Assembly (NCBI RefSeq): GCF_014653155.1 | Contig: NZ_BNAF01000009.1 | Span: 124,001 to 188,000 of the forward strand | DNA length: 64,000 bases | Origin: Sphingobacterium griseoflavum | GTDB taxonomy: Bacteria > Bacteroidota > Bacteroidia > Sphingobacteriales > Sphingobacteriaceae | Direction: 5' to 3' | In this document: positions 34,678 through 42,164 of the stretch, in pieces | How positions within the stretch are numbered: position 1 is the first letter of the stretch | How the letters are laid out: each line of letters begins with the position of its first letter | Made by a program: the position numbers and the translations under genes | The notes under the pieces: model-generated | Database searches by the model: none | What the model was told of the DNA's origin: nothing | What the model saw: the letters and a program-made list of their open reading frames with translations, nothing else

Positions 34678-35080
34678 TGCTATAGGTGATATCCACGCCG
34701 CCTGCGGCCAACATATCGTGTACCGAGCAATATTTTTTCACGGCCAATTCAGCTGCTTTCTGGGCCTTTTCTTCGTCAATTTTTCCTGTTAGCGCGAAGG
34801 TTATGTGAATATGGGTAAAGATATTTGGAATTTCTTCGCGGCGTTTTCCTTCCACTTCTACACTGATATCCGTAATTTCTTGCCGCTGTTTTTTGAGGAT
34901 GCTGCTCAGGTCAAATACGCTGCATGATCCTAGGGCCATGAGCACCAATTCCATTGGGCGCACGCCTTTTCCTTCTCCACCGATGCTCTCCGATCCATCG
35001 ATGTTTACTTTAACTGAAGAAAGCGCACTTGACGCTTCAAAGTGTACCGCCTGGTTTTGGCGGTTTAGTTGTATTTTCAT
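34664..35080 (-). CDS. OsmC-family peroxide-detoxifying protein
   Basis: A 138-residue OsmC/YhfA-type protein. The two redox cysteines are at C53 in LGSCSVFDL and C118 in KKYCSVHDML, on the helix positions expected for the OsmC fold. Family members are cytosolic dimers that reduce organic hydroperoxides, so a role in oxidative stress is likely. The gene has a possible TAnnTTTG box 84 nt upstream. Its 3' end overlaps the convergent membrane-protein gene. Confidence 0.9.
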   Translation of the reverse strand: MKIQLNRQNQAVHFEASSALSSVKVNIDGSESIGGEGKGVRPMELVLMALGSCSVFDLSSILKKQRQEITDISVEVEGKRREEIPNIFTHIHITFALTGKIDEEKAQKAAELAVKKYCSVHDMLAAGGVDITYSINFG

Positions 35081-35164
35081 GCCATTTCGGATTTAATGCC
35101 TTGTCAGATCAGCGCTGTTTTGCAAACTCTTCTATAGGCTACTTTTTCATAAAGGACCTTTGTT

Positions 35165-35172
35165 CAAAGATA
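35165..35172 (-). promoter_or_regulatory. TAnnTTTG box upstream of OsmC gene
   Basis: TATCTTTG on minus, 84 nt before the OsmC ATG, next to the short palindrome CTTTGTTCAAAG. It would give the longest leader among the boxes seen here. Confidence 0.4.
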
Positions 35173-35278
35173 GGCTTTACAAGTAACAAAAGAAAGTTGT
35201 CCTAACCGGTTTTGATAAGGCTCCTTGGTATCCATGTTAAGGGGTTGAGATTTCCAGATGCATGCAATAATATGCAAT

Positions 35279-35305
35279 AGCCCAGCCGTTCTTAAGAGCT
35301 GGGCT
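35279..35305 (-). terminator. Hairpin after SGNH lipoprotein gene
   Basis: 8-bp stem AGCCCAGC/GCTGGGCT around an 11-nt loop, 29 nt past the stop, without a strong T-run. Confidence 0.5.
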
Positions 35306-35333
35306 TTGACAGGCTACATGTCTGCGCGCAGTA

Positions 35334-36626
35334 TTAGGGGAATTTTACACCGCGGTATTTTGTTGCATCCACCTTGGGGATACGACTTTTGTATTTGCTA
35401 TTGATCGCGTCAATGAAAAGATTAGCTATGAGCGCATTGCCCATTGGTGTTAAATGTATGCCGTCCAATGAAAATGCATTGCCGGTAATAAAAGATGCAT
35501 TGACGCCTATACCGTTATAGAGGATGCCGGGACTTTTCACACGGTTCAGATAAGCTTGAGCATCCGCGAGTGCCAAATTTTTGTTATTGGCGGTCGTCTT
35601 AATGATGTCATTGAACGCTGTCACGCGTGCCGCAATTTCGGAAACTTCATCCTTATCGAGCACAAATCGATCAGCTAACGGATTCTGCGGAATCAAACCA
35701 TAACCGGGGATACCATTGCTGGTCTTGCCCAAGGTGTCCGTAGGGAATCGAAGCGTAAAGAGATCTTCACTGGTTGCTTGCCTCGGGCCTGCTGCGGTTT
35801 GGATATAGATTTTAGTAAACTGGCCACCGGTGCTGGCGGATACACCGGCCTCTAAGCGGGCCGTTGTTACTGTATTGAAAAACGGAATGCTCGTGACGGT
35901 GGGGATGGTTGCCACTACACCTTTGCGATTGTTCTCCGTTAATTTGTCGATGAATGTTGTGTATCGAGCACTAAATGTGTTTATGCTGGTCAACGTTGTG
36001 GTAGGGTCTTGTGGGTTTTCAAAAGCTCCGTTCATGGCATAGCCAAGTACATCATTATTGCCTAGCCAAAAACTGAAAAACGTGTGGTTTTTAGTAGAGA
36101 CGAAGTCAAAGTAAGTTCTTTGATTAACCTCAGTGTCGGTCAGTAGGCGTTCGAAATACATGTTCAGCGAACCAAAAGGCGGGGCGAAGGCAAGGTCCAA
36201 ACGCATCCCCGGCACGCCAAGATTTTCTATTTCTCCGGTGAATTTAGCTAACCTATTTTCTGCGCGATAAGCTAAGTTTGTCGTGACATTAGTCGTTTGC
36301 GGTTGTCCATCTACCAAGGCGGTCAACTGCAGATAACCCGAACCATTTCGTTGTTCTTGGGAAAAGAAGGGGCTGCGAAATTCGCCACCGCCAACCTGTT
36401 TGAGCTGTTCTGCAATCAAATTGGGATAAGCAACCTCTTGTCCCTCGAGATAGAGACCACCGTCCGCAAATCCTGCGGTTAGCGAATTTCCAATGGCGAC
36501 GTATTTGGTGAAATCTGCTTCTCCTGCCTGCGCTTCGAAGCTATCTATTTCCGGTTTACAGGAGTAGGCCAGCGCCAAGACGGTGAAACCGATATATAAC
36601 GACGTGTAATTTAATGCTCTTTTCAT
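35334..36626 (-). CDS. SGNH/GDSL-hydrolase lipoprotein
   Basis: A 430-residue lipoprotein (MKRALNYTSLYIGFTVLALAYSC, lipobox cysteine C23). The SGNH block I serine lies in AIGNSLTAGFADGG, block III-type WLGNNDVLG follows mid-sequence, and block V is DGIHLTPMGNAL near the C-terminus. It should be an ester hydrolase on the outer-membrane or periplasmic face. ATG 36626 lies 5 nt after the stop of the FadL gene, so the two are one operon; the longer ATG at 36638 overlaps that stop. The pairing suggests release and uptake of hydrophobic acyl compounds. Confidence 0.87.
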   Translation of the reverse strand: MKRALNYTSLYIGFTVLALAYSCKPEIDSFEAQAGEADFTKYVAIGNSLTAGFADGGLYLEGQEVAYPNLIAEQLKQVGGGEFRSPFFSQEQRNGSGYLQLTALVDGQPQTTNVTTNLAYRAENRLAKFTGEIENLGVPGMRLDLAFAPPFGSLNMYFERLLTDTEVNQRTYFDFVSTKNHTFFSFWLGNNDVLGYAMNGAFENPQDPTTTLTSINTFSARYTTFIDKLTENNRKGVVATIPTVTSIPFFNTVTTARLEAGVSASTGGQFTKIYIQTAAGPRQATSEDLFTLRFPTDTLGKTSNGIPGYGLIPQNPLADRFVLDKDEVSEIAARVTAFNDIIKTTANNKNLALADAQAYLNRVKSPGILYNGIGVNASFITGNAFSLDGIHLTPMGNALIANLFIDAINSKYKSRIPKVDATKYRGVKFP

Positions 36627-36631
36627 GTTGA

Positions 36632-37852
36632 TTACCATTTATAAGTTAGCGATAAGCCTGGTGCATGGATATTTGTTTTGTACGTTCCTGAAAGGCCAGT
36701 AGCAGCGCTCGTGACAGAGCGTTCCAAAAGATGCTGAAAAACGTAGGCTCCCGTGATGTCCCATCGATCGTTGATGTCGTAGGTGAATCCCACAGATCCC
36801 ATCACCCGGTTATTGTCCGGTGTTTCCGGGGAGACATAGGGGCCTCGCACGGGCGAGTAGACATAGCCCGCACCTGCCCGAAGGGCTAGGTTATCAGTAG
36901 TCTGGTAATTTATACCCACCTTCCCAGAGAAGGCGTTTTCGTAATTTTTCTCTTGTCTGGTATCTTGTAGGAGAGGGGTGTTGTCTTTGTAATCGAATAC
37001 CAGTTCCTTATAGATGTCGTATCCAATCAGCGTGGCGTCAGCTGCGATATCCACTTTTTCGCCGACAGGAAATGCCAAGCCTAGATTAAACGATGCAGGT
37101 AATGGTAGTTCGGCATCAAATGTCGTGTTGGGGAAAGATGCTGCAACTGCTGCGGGTACCGTAAACTCAGCATCCCCATCCCTCAATTTAGTAACGACTT
37201 TTGAGCGGTAGCTCAACGATATGGCAAACTCATTCTCCAAGTGGTAGTGCACACCTACATTAAATCCCATGCCAGTACCTACGCCTGTAAGCTGTGCTTG
37301 TGCAGGCTGTCCGTCGTTGCCAGCAATTGGGAGGGAACGCGACAGATCCACTTGCCCGAAATTGTACACAAATCCACCACCGATACCGAAGTTTTCGGTG
37401 ATTTTAAAGCTCAGGGTAGGTTGAATGAATATGGCTCGCAATTGCAAATGATTTAGTTCATAGCGGCCAGGCCATTCGTTTCCCCAATCTACAGACCCGC
37501 CAAAAGGGGTGTACACGCCTAGGCCGGCTTTCCACCAGCTGTTGCTGGGGCCGAAGGTAGCGAAGGCCGCGAAAGGCGGCGTGATCCTAAATTTCGTGTT
37601 GTGCACATCGCTACTGCCGCGTTCTTGGAACGCAGATCGGTACATCACGCCACTCGCACCAACGGTGATCGCGTTGTGATCCATTTTCGACAAAGCCCCT
37701 GGACTATAGAAAATAGAGGCCTCATCAATAAAAAGTGCGGAACCGGCGCCTGACATGCCTACGGCTTTTTGGCTTTGTGTGTTTACTTGCGACCCTTGTG
37801 CCCATAGCAGGCTAGGGCTGGCTAGCATCAATCCGAGTAGTAATCTTTTCAT
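36632..37852 (-). CDS. OmpP1/FadL-family outer-membrane transporter
   Basis: A 406-residue beta-barrel with a signal peptide cleaved near residue 19 (SLLWAQ). The N-terminus NTQSQKAVGMSGAGSALFIDEASIFYSPGA is in parts typical of FadL (the N-terminal hatch and NPA-like element). The C-terminus ends in an aromatic strand LSLTYKW. FadL proteins move long-chain fatty acids or other hydrophobic molecules across the outer membrane. It is first in a two-gene operon with the SGNH lipoprotein. Confidence 0.9.
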   Translation of the reverse strand: MKRLLLGLMLASPSLLWAQGSQVNTQSQKAVGMSGAGSALFIDEASIFYSPGALSKMDHNAITVGASGVMYRSAFQERGSSDVHNTKFRITPPFAAFATFGPSNSWWKAGLGVYTPFGGSVDWGNEWPGRYELNHLQLRAIFIQPTLSFKITENFGIGGGFVYNFGQVDLSRSLPIAGNDGQPAQAQLTGVGTGMGFNVGVHYHLENEFAISLSYRSKVVTKLRDGDAEFTVPAAVAASFPNTTFDAELPLPASFNLGLAFPVGEKVDIAADATLIGYDIYKELVFDYKDNTPLLQDTRQEKNYENAFSGKVGINYQTTDNLALRAGAGYVYSPVRGPYVSPETPDNNRVMGSVGFTYDINDRWDITGAYVFQHLLERSVTSAATGLSGTYKTNIHAPGLSLTYKW

Positions 37853-38253
37853 ACAAATACTTTTTGGTTAGCGGATTTTGTACCGTTAAAATAATATGCT
37901 AACATAGTATTTTAAATATAAGAAAGCAAATGTTTGGCTAAAATAAATACATCGATTTTAGCGGTTTTCAAGATTCTTTAAATGAAAAACAGTTGTTTGT
38001 AAAATGGTTGCCTAATTATTGTACCTATCCACGTTTTTTTATAGGTGCAAAAATCATTCCCTAAAATTTGAAAAACAATCATCATCGGTCGTTAAGCAGG
38101 CAAAACAGCCGTTGTTTATGCTGGAGGTTTGTGTCCGTGTATTATCCTGGTATGTAACGTTTGGCGATGCAGTAGGCTGAAAGCAGCATTTCTGTGCGAA
38201 AAAAACAAAAAACATACTAAAGTACTAGACTAAAAAAATTAAATTTGCTCATC
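37853..38253. other. Intergenic region between FadL operon and metZ
   Basis: About 400 bp separate divergent genes and contain no supportable open frame. An inverted repeat ACCTAT (38023) / ATAGGT (38041) spans a T-run, and the metZ promoter box is at the right end. I found no SAM-riboswitch signature. The rest is AT-rich and without visible structure. Confidence 0.6.
38240..38247 (+). promoter_or_regulatory. TAnnTTTG promoter box for metZ, near-leaderless
   Basis: TAAATTTG, 6 nt before ATG 38254. The in-frame TTG at 38245 is part of the box, so it is not the start codon. Confidence 0.6.
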
Positions 38254-39426
38254 ATGGAAAAAGATCAATCTAAAGTTATCCGGGAGCAGGCTCCAAGATC
38301 GGCAACGCGCGAGCATTCCGTCCCGCTATATTTGACATCAAGTTTTATTTTCGACAGTGCTGAGCAGGGAAGGGCGGTTTTTGCGGAGGAGGAAGAAGGG
38401 ATGGTGTATTCGCGCTATGCAAATCCGAATACCACCGAGTTTATTAACAAAGTTTGTATCTTGGAAGAAGCGGAGGCTGGCTTGGCATTTTCATCAGGGA
38501 TGGCGGCCGTGTTCGCATCTTTTGCGGGCTTTATCCGCAGCGGTGATCATATTGTTTCTTCCCGCGCTATTTTCGGATCCACTCATCAGTTGTTTACACA
38601 GCTATTTCCGAGATGGGGGGTAACACATACCTATGTGGATGCGATAGACAACGATGCTTGGGAAAGCGCGATACAGCCCAATACCAAGATTTTATTCTTA
38701 GAATCACCGTCAAACCCGGGATTGGAATTAGCAGATCTATCGTTTTTGGGTGCATTGAAGTCGAAATATCCCCATATTATTTTTGCCATTGACAATTGCT
38801 TTGCCACACCATATTTGCAGAAGCCTTTACAATACGGTTTTGACCTGTCTATCCATTCGGCAACGAAGTATATGGATGGACAGGGACGTGTGCTTGGCGG
38901 TGTAATCGTCGGTAAAAAAGAACTTATTGAGCAACTGATGTTTTTTATACGGCATACCGGTCCTGCCATGTCTCCATTCAATGCCTGGGTGCTGTCCAAA
39001 AGTATAGACACTTTGGGTTTGCGTATGGACAGGCACTGCAGCAACGCGTTAGCACTTGCTGAATCTTTGGAAAAGCATGCGGAAATTGTGGATGTCAAAT
39101 ATCCTTTTTTAGCATCTCATCCGCAGCATGAATTGGCGATGAGGCAGATGAAGGCAGGTGGTGGTATTGTGACGTTCGAGGTGGCAGGTGGCAAAGAGCG
39201 GGCTTACAGGTTTTTGGACGCGTTGAAAATGATTCTATATACCTCCAATTTGGGCGATGCCCGTTCAATCGCCACACATCCCGGATCGACAACGCATTCA
39301 AAATTATCAGAGCAAGAGCGCCTTGATCTTGGTATCAAGCCTGGGAGCATTCGGCTTTCGGTAGGCATTGAGGATAAAGATGATATTATTGGGGACATTC
39401 TGCAAGCATTGGAAGAAACGAAATAG
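38254..39426 (+). CDS. metZ: O-succinylhomoserine sulfhydrylase-type trans-sulfuration enzyme
   Basis: A 390-residue PLP enzyme of the Cys/Met metabolism family. The PLP lysine is in SATKYMDGQGRVLGG near residue 208; the DGQGRVLGG context is typical of MetZ rather than MetB or MetC. YSRYANPN near 51 and the SSGMAA phosphate loop near 87 are also present. It should form homocysteine from an activated homoserine and sulfide. Cystathionine gamma-synthase or gamma-lyase activity cannot be excluded from sequence alone. It is a single-gene unit with its own terminator. Confidence 0.85.
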   Translation: MEKDQSKVIREQAPRSATREHSVPLYLTSSFIFDSAEQGRAVFAEEEEGMVYSRYANPNTTEFINKVCILEEAEAGLAFSSGMAAVFASFAGFIRSGDHIVSSRAIFGSTHQLFTQLFPRWGVTHTYVDAIDNDAWESAIQPNTKILFLESPSNPGLELADLSFLGALKSKYPHIIFAIDNCFATPYLQKPLQYGFDLSIHSATKYMDGQGRVLGGVIVGKKELIEQLMFFIRHTGPAMSPFNAWVLSKSIDTLGLRMDRHCSNALALAESLEKHAEIVDVKYPFLASHPQHELAMRQMKAGGGIVTFEVAGGKERAYRFLDALKMILYTSNLGDARSIATHPGSTTHSKLSEQERLDLGIKPGSIRLSVGIEDKDDIIGDILQALEETK

Positions 39427-39452
39427 GGAAGATTATTTTCCTTCCCTATTTT
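39423..39452. terminator. Terminator between convergent metZ and tpx
   Basis: 9-bp stem ATAGGGAAG/CTTCCCTAT overlapping the metZ stop, then a T-run on the plus strand. Confidence 0.8.
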
Positions 39453-39463
39453 AAATAGGCCTG

Positions 39464-39961
39464 TTACAAGGCAGCCAATGCTTTTTCGTAGTTTGGCTCT
39501 TCTGTTGTTTCAGGTACCTGTTCGGTGTACGTTACATTTCCGTTTTCGTCAATTACCACAACGGACCTGCTTAATAGACCTGCCAAGGGGCCGTCCGATA
39601 TTTTAAGCTGGTAAGCGTCAGAAAAATTACTGTCTTTATATTCAGAAAGGGATACCACATTTTCTATACCTTCTGCTGCACAAAAGCGACCCTGTGCAAA
39701 AGGTAAGTCGCGGGAGATGCATAGCACAACTGTGTTGTCCAATCCGGCGGCTTTTTCATTGAATGTACGTACCGAGGCGGCACATGTTCCGGTATCCACA
39801 CTAGGGAAGATGTTCAAAATGATTTTTTTTCCTTTGAAGTCACTTAACGTTTTCTCTGACAGGTCTCCTGCGGTCAACTTAAAATCTGGTGCGGTTGTAC
39901 CCACCGCCGGCAATTCACCCTGCGTATTGATTGCCGTACCTTTGAATGTTATTTTTGCCAT
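39464..39961 (-). CDS. tpx: Thiol peroxidase, atypical 2-Cys peroxiredoxin
   Basis: A 165-residue Tpx that reduces hydroperoxides with thioredoxin. Peroxidatic C60 is in SVDTGTCAASVRTFNE and resolving C94 is in RFCAAEG, matching the E. coli Tpx positions 61 and 95. Length is normal. A perfect 12-bp palindrome, TACAAATTTGTA, lies 4 nt upstream of the ATG and may be an operator for redox control. Confidence 0.95.
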   Translation of the reverse strand: MAKITFKGTAINTQGELPAVGTTAPDFKLTAGDLSEKTLSDFKGKKIILNIFPSVDTGTCAASVRTFNEKAAGLDNTVVLCISRDLPFAQGRFCAAEGIENVVSLSEYKDSNFSDAYQLKISDGPLAGLLSRSVVVIDENGNVTYTEQVPETTEEPNYEKALAAL

Positions 39962-39965
39962 TTTT

Positions 39966-39977
39966 TACAAATTTGTA
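39966..39977. promoter_or_regulatory. 12-bp palindrome upstream of tpx
   Basis: TACAAATTTGTA is perfectly self-complementary and begins 4 nt before the tpx ATG. It could be a repressor site or a chance AT-rich palindrome. Confidence 0.4.
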
Positions 39978-40271
39978 TAATGTGCATTAAGGTACAAAAT
40001 ATAATTTACATGGCATGAGCCACGCCTGCTGTATCAATCATAAGCGTCTCTTTTTGGAGAATTATCATAAGTGATTTGTGTTGTTCCTTTTCGGATAGAT
40101 GCTTGGTGATTTGTTGATTAATCCATTGTTGTATTAACTTAGCTTGCTATCGAATTGACTATTCCACCGGTTTTTTTGCTCATGACATAATCTTGCTTTT
40201 TTAATGTTCTGAAAAAGTACTTGCCATATCTCATCAATTATTATTATTTTAACCCGTTCAACTACGCTCTC
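39978..40271. other. Intergenic region between tpx and GH29 gene
   Basis: Just under 300 bp (310 with the palindrome) between divergent genes. Short overlapping frames lack support, and no promoter box matching TAnnTTTG was found for the fucosidase gene. Confidence 0.5.
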
Positions 40272-42158
40272 ATGAAAAGATATAAATTGTTTTTGTTTTC
40301 GTTCATGTTGCCATGTTGCTTGCTGGCACAAGAGGCGCCCAAGCCATATGGTGCTTTACCTTCTGAACGGCAGTTACGGTGGCATGAAATGGAGACTTAC
40401 TGTTTGATACATTTTACCCCGACGACGTTCCAGAATAAAGAATGGGGTTATGGCGATGCCGATCCAGCGATTTTTAATCCACAGCATTTCGATGCACAGC
40501 AGATTGCTGCCGCTGCGGCGGCGGGTGGATTTAAGGGGCTTATTTCGGTTGCAAAGCACCATGATGGATTTTGCCTCTGGCCAACAGAAACAACTAGCTA
40601 CAGCATTGCAAGCTCGCCGTACAAGAATGGACAGGGCGATATGGTCAAAGACTTTATGTTGGCAACTCGTGGGCAAAACATGCAGTTCGGCGTTTACCTC
40701 TCTGCTTGGGATAGAAATGATGTGCGCTACGGAACACCCGCTTACGCAGATGCCTATCGCACGCAACTGACCGAATTGATGACGCTATATGGCCCGCTGT
40801 TCACATCGTGGCACGACGGCGCCAACGGAGGAGATGGGTACTATGGTGGGCGGAATGAGAAGCGGATCATCGACCGTACTACCTACTATGCTTGGTATGA
40901 AAAGACTTGGCCTATCGTGCGGGAGAAACAACCTATGGCGATGATTTTTTCGGATGTGGGACCAGATATGCGCTGGGTGGGAAATGAGCATGGTTTTGCG
41001 GCGGAGACCAGTTGGGCAACCTTTACGCCCAAGGGAATCGATGGGAAGCCTCCCGTGCCCGGACAATCTGATTATTCAGAGTCTCCATCTGGAACCCGGA
41101 ACGGCAAGTATTGGATCCCAGCAGAATGTGATGTGCCCCAGCGTCCAGGGTGGTTTTATCATGCAGATCAAGACAATAAAGTGAAAACGCCAAATGAGCT
41201 TTTTGAAATTTATCTGAAATCAGTCGGTCGCGGAGCAAATATGAACCTCGGTCTAGCTCCGATGCCGGATGGATACCTGCATGCCAATGATGTAAAGTCG
41301 CTGAAGGCATTTGGCAAAAAAGTGAAAGCCACCTTTGCCAAAAATTTAGCAAAGGATGCGACGGTTGTCGCTTCCAACGTACGTGCAAATGTTGAAAGCT
41401 TTGCTCCAAAATGGATATTGGACGAGGATCGTTACAGTTATTATGCATCAGACGATACCGTGTTGAATCCCACGTTGACTTTGTCGCTGGACGGAGAGAA
41501 AACCTTTGACATTATTCGTTTAAGAGAAAACATCAAACTTGGTCAAAGGATTGATAGTGTCTCGGTTGCTGTGTATCAAGATCGGGGATGGCGACATTTA
41601 GCTTCCGCTACCAGCATAGGAGCTAACAGGTTGATCAAATTGCCGCAGCCTGTGAAGGCGTCCAAATTGCAGGTAAGGCTGTATGCCCCTGTAGCACCAA
41701 CACTGAGTGATTTCGGTCTTTTCTATGAATTTGTGGAGGATTTTGCCTACGATCAGACCGTCGAGGCCGAGCGTAGATTGACGACAAAGGATTTCAGGAT
41801 AAAGAATTTTAAAGGTCTACCAAAGGCGATTGACGGGCGTAATGAAACTTTTGAAGCAATCAGTTCCCCAGCGAGCGGCGTCGTATTTGAATTGAAGCAA
41901 CCGATCTCTGCCATCGCATACTTGCCACGGCAAGATGGCAAAACAGATGGTGTGGTGTTGCGCTATGAAATAGCGAGCAGTAGCGACGGTAAGAATTGGA
42001 CGTTGCTGAAAGCTGGCGAGTATGCCAACATCAAAGCAAACCCCATCGAACAAGTTGTTACTTTTGAGATGCCTGTATCGGCTAAATTTGTTCGGTTTAT
42101 GCCGAAGGAAACGGTTGGTGGAACCTTTTCGGTGGCTGCTTTTTCACTTTTTAAATAG
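40272..42158 (+). CDS. GH29 alpha-L-fucosidase
   Basis: A 628-residue secreted glycosidase (signal peptide ending CLLAQ, about residue 20). The GH29 barrel runs about 30-370: HFTPTTFQNKEWGYGDADP, AKHHDGFCLWPT and SDVGPDMRWVGNE, whose aspartate fits the catalytic nucleophile. The C-terminal 250 residues form one or two beta-sandwich domains of F5/8-type carbohydrate binding. It should cleave terminal alpha-L-fucose from glycans in the periplasm. ATG 40272 was chosen because it begins the signal peptide. The GH95 gene follows after 6 nt, so they form one operon. Confidence 0.92.
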   Translation: MKRYKLFLFSFMLPCCLLAQEAPKPYGALPSERQLRWHEMETYCLIHFTPTTFQNKEWGYGDADPAIFNPQHFDAQQIAAAAAAGGFKGLISVAKHHDGFCLWPTETTSYSIASSPYKNGQGDMVKDFMLATRGQNMQFGVYLSAWDRNDVRYGTPAYADAYRTQLTELMTLYGPLFTSWHDGANGGDGYYGGRNEKRIIDRTTYYAWYEKTWPIVREKQPMAMIFSDVGPDMRWVGNEHGFAAETSWATFTPKGIDGKPPVPGQSDYSESPSGTRNGKYWIPAECDVPQRPGWFYHADQDNKVKTPNELFEIYLKSVGRGANMNLGLAPMPDGYLHANDVKSLKAFGKKVKATFAKNLAKDATVVASNVRANVESFAPKWILDEDRYSYYASDDTVLNPTLTLSLDGEKTFDIIRLRENIKLGQRIDSVSVAVYQDRGWRHLASATSIGANRLIKLPQPVKASKLQVRLYAPVAPTLSDFGLFYEFVEDFAYDQTVEAERRLTTKDFRIKNFKGLPKAIDGRNETFEAISSPASGVVFELKQPISAIAYLPRQDGKTDGVVLRYEIASSSDGKNWTLLKAGEYANIKANPIEQVVTFEMPVSAKFVRFMPKETVGGTFSVAAFSLFK

Positions 42159-42164
42159 ATCAAG

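Noticed and set aside
37853-38253. Possible SAM riboswitch before metZ
   Set aside because: No SAM-I or SAM-II core was recognised, and the promoter box 6 nt before the ATG leaves no room for a leader aptamer.
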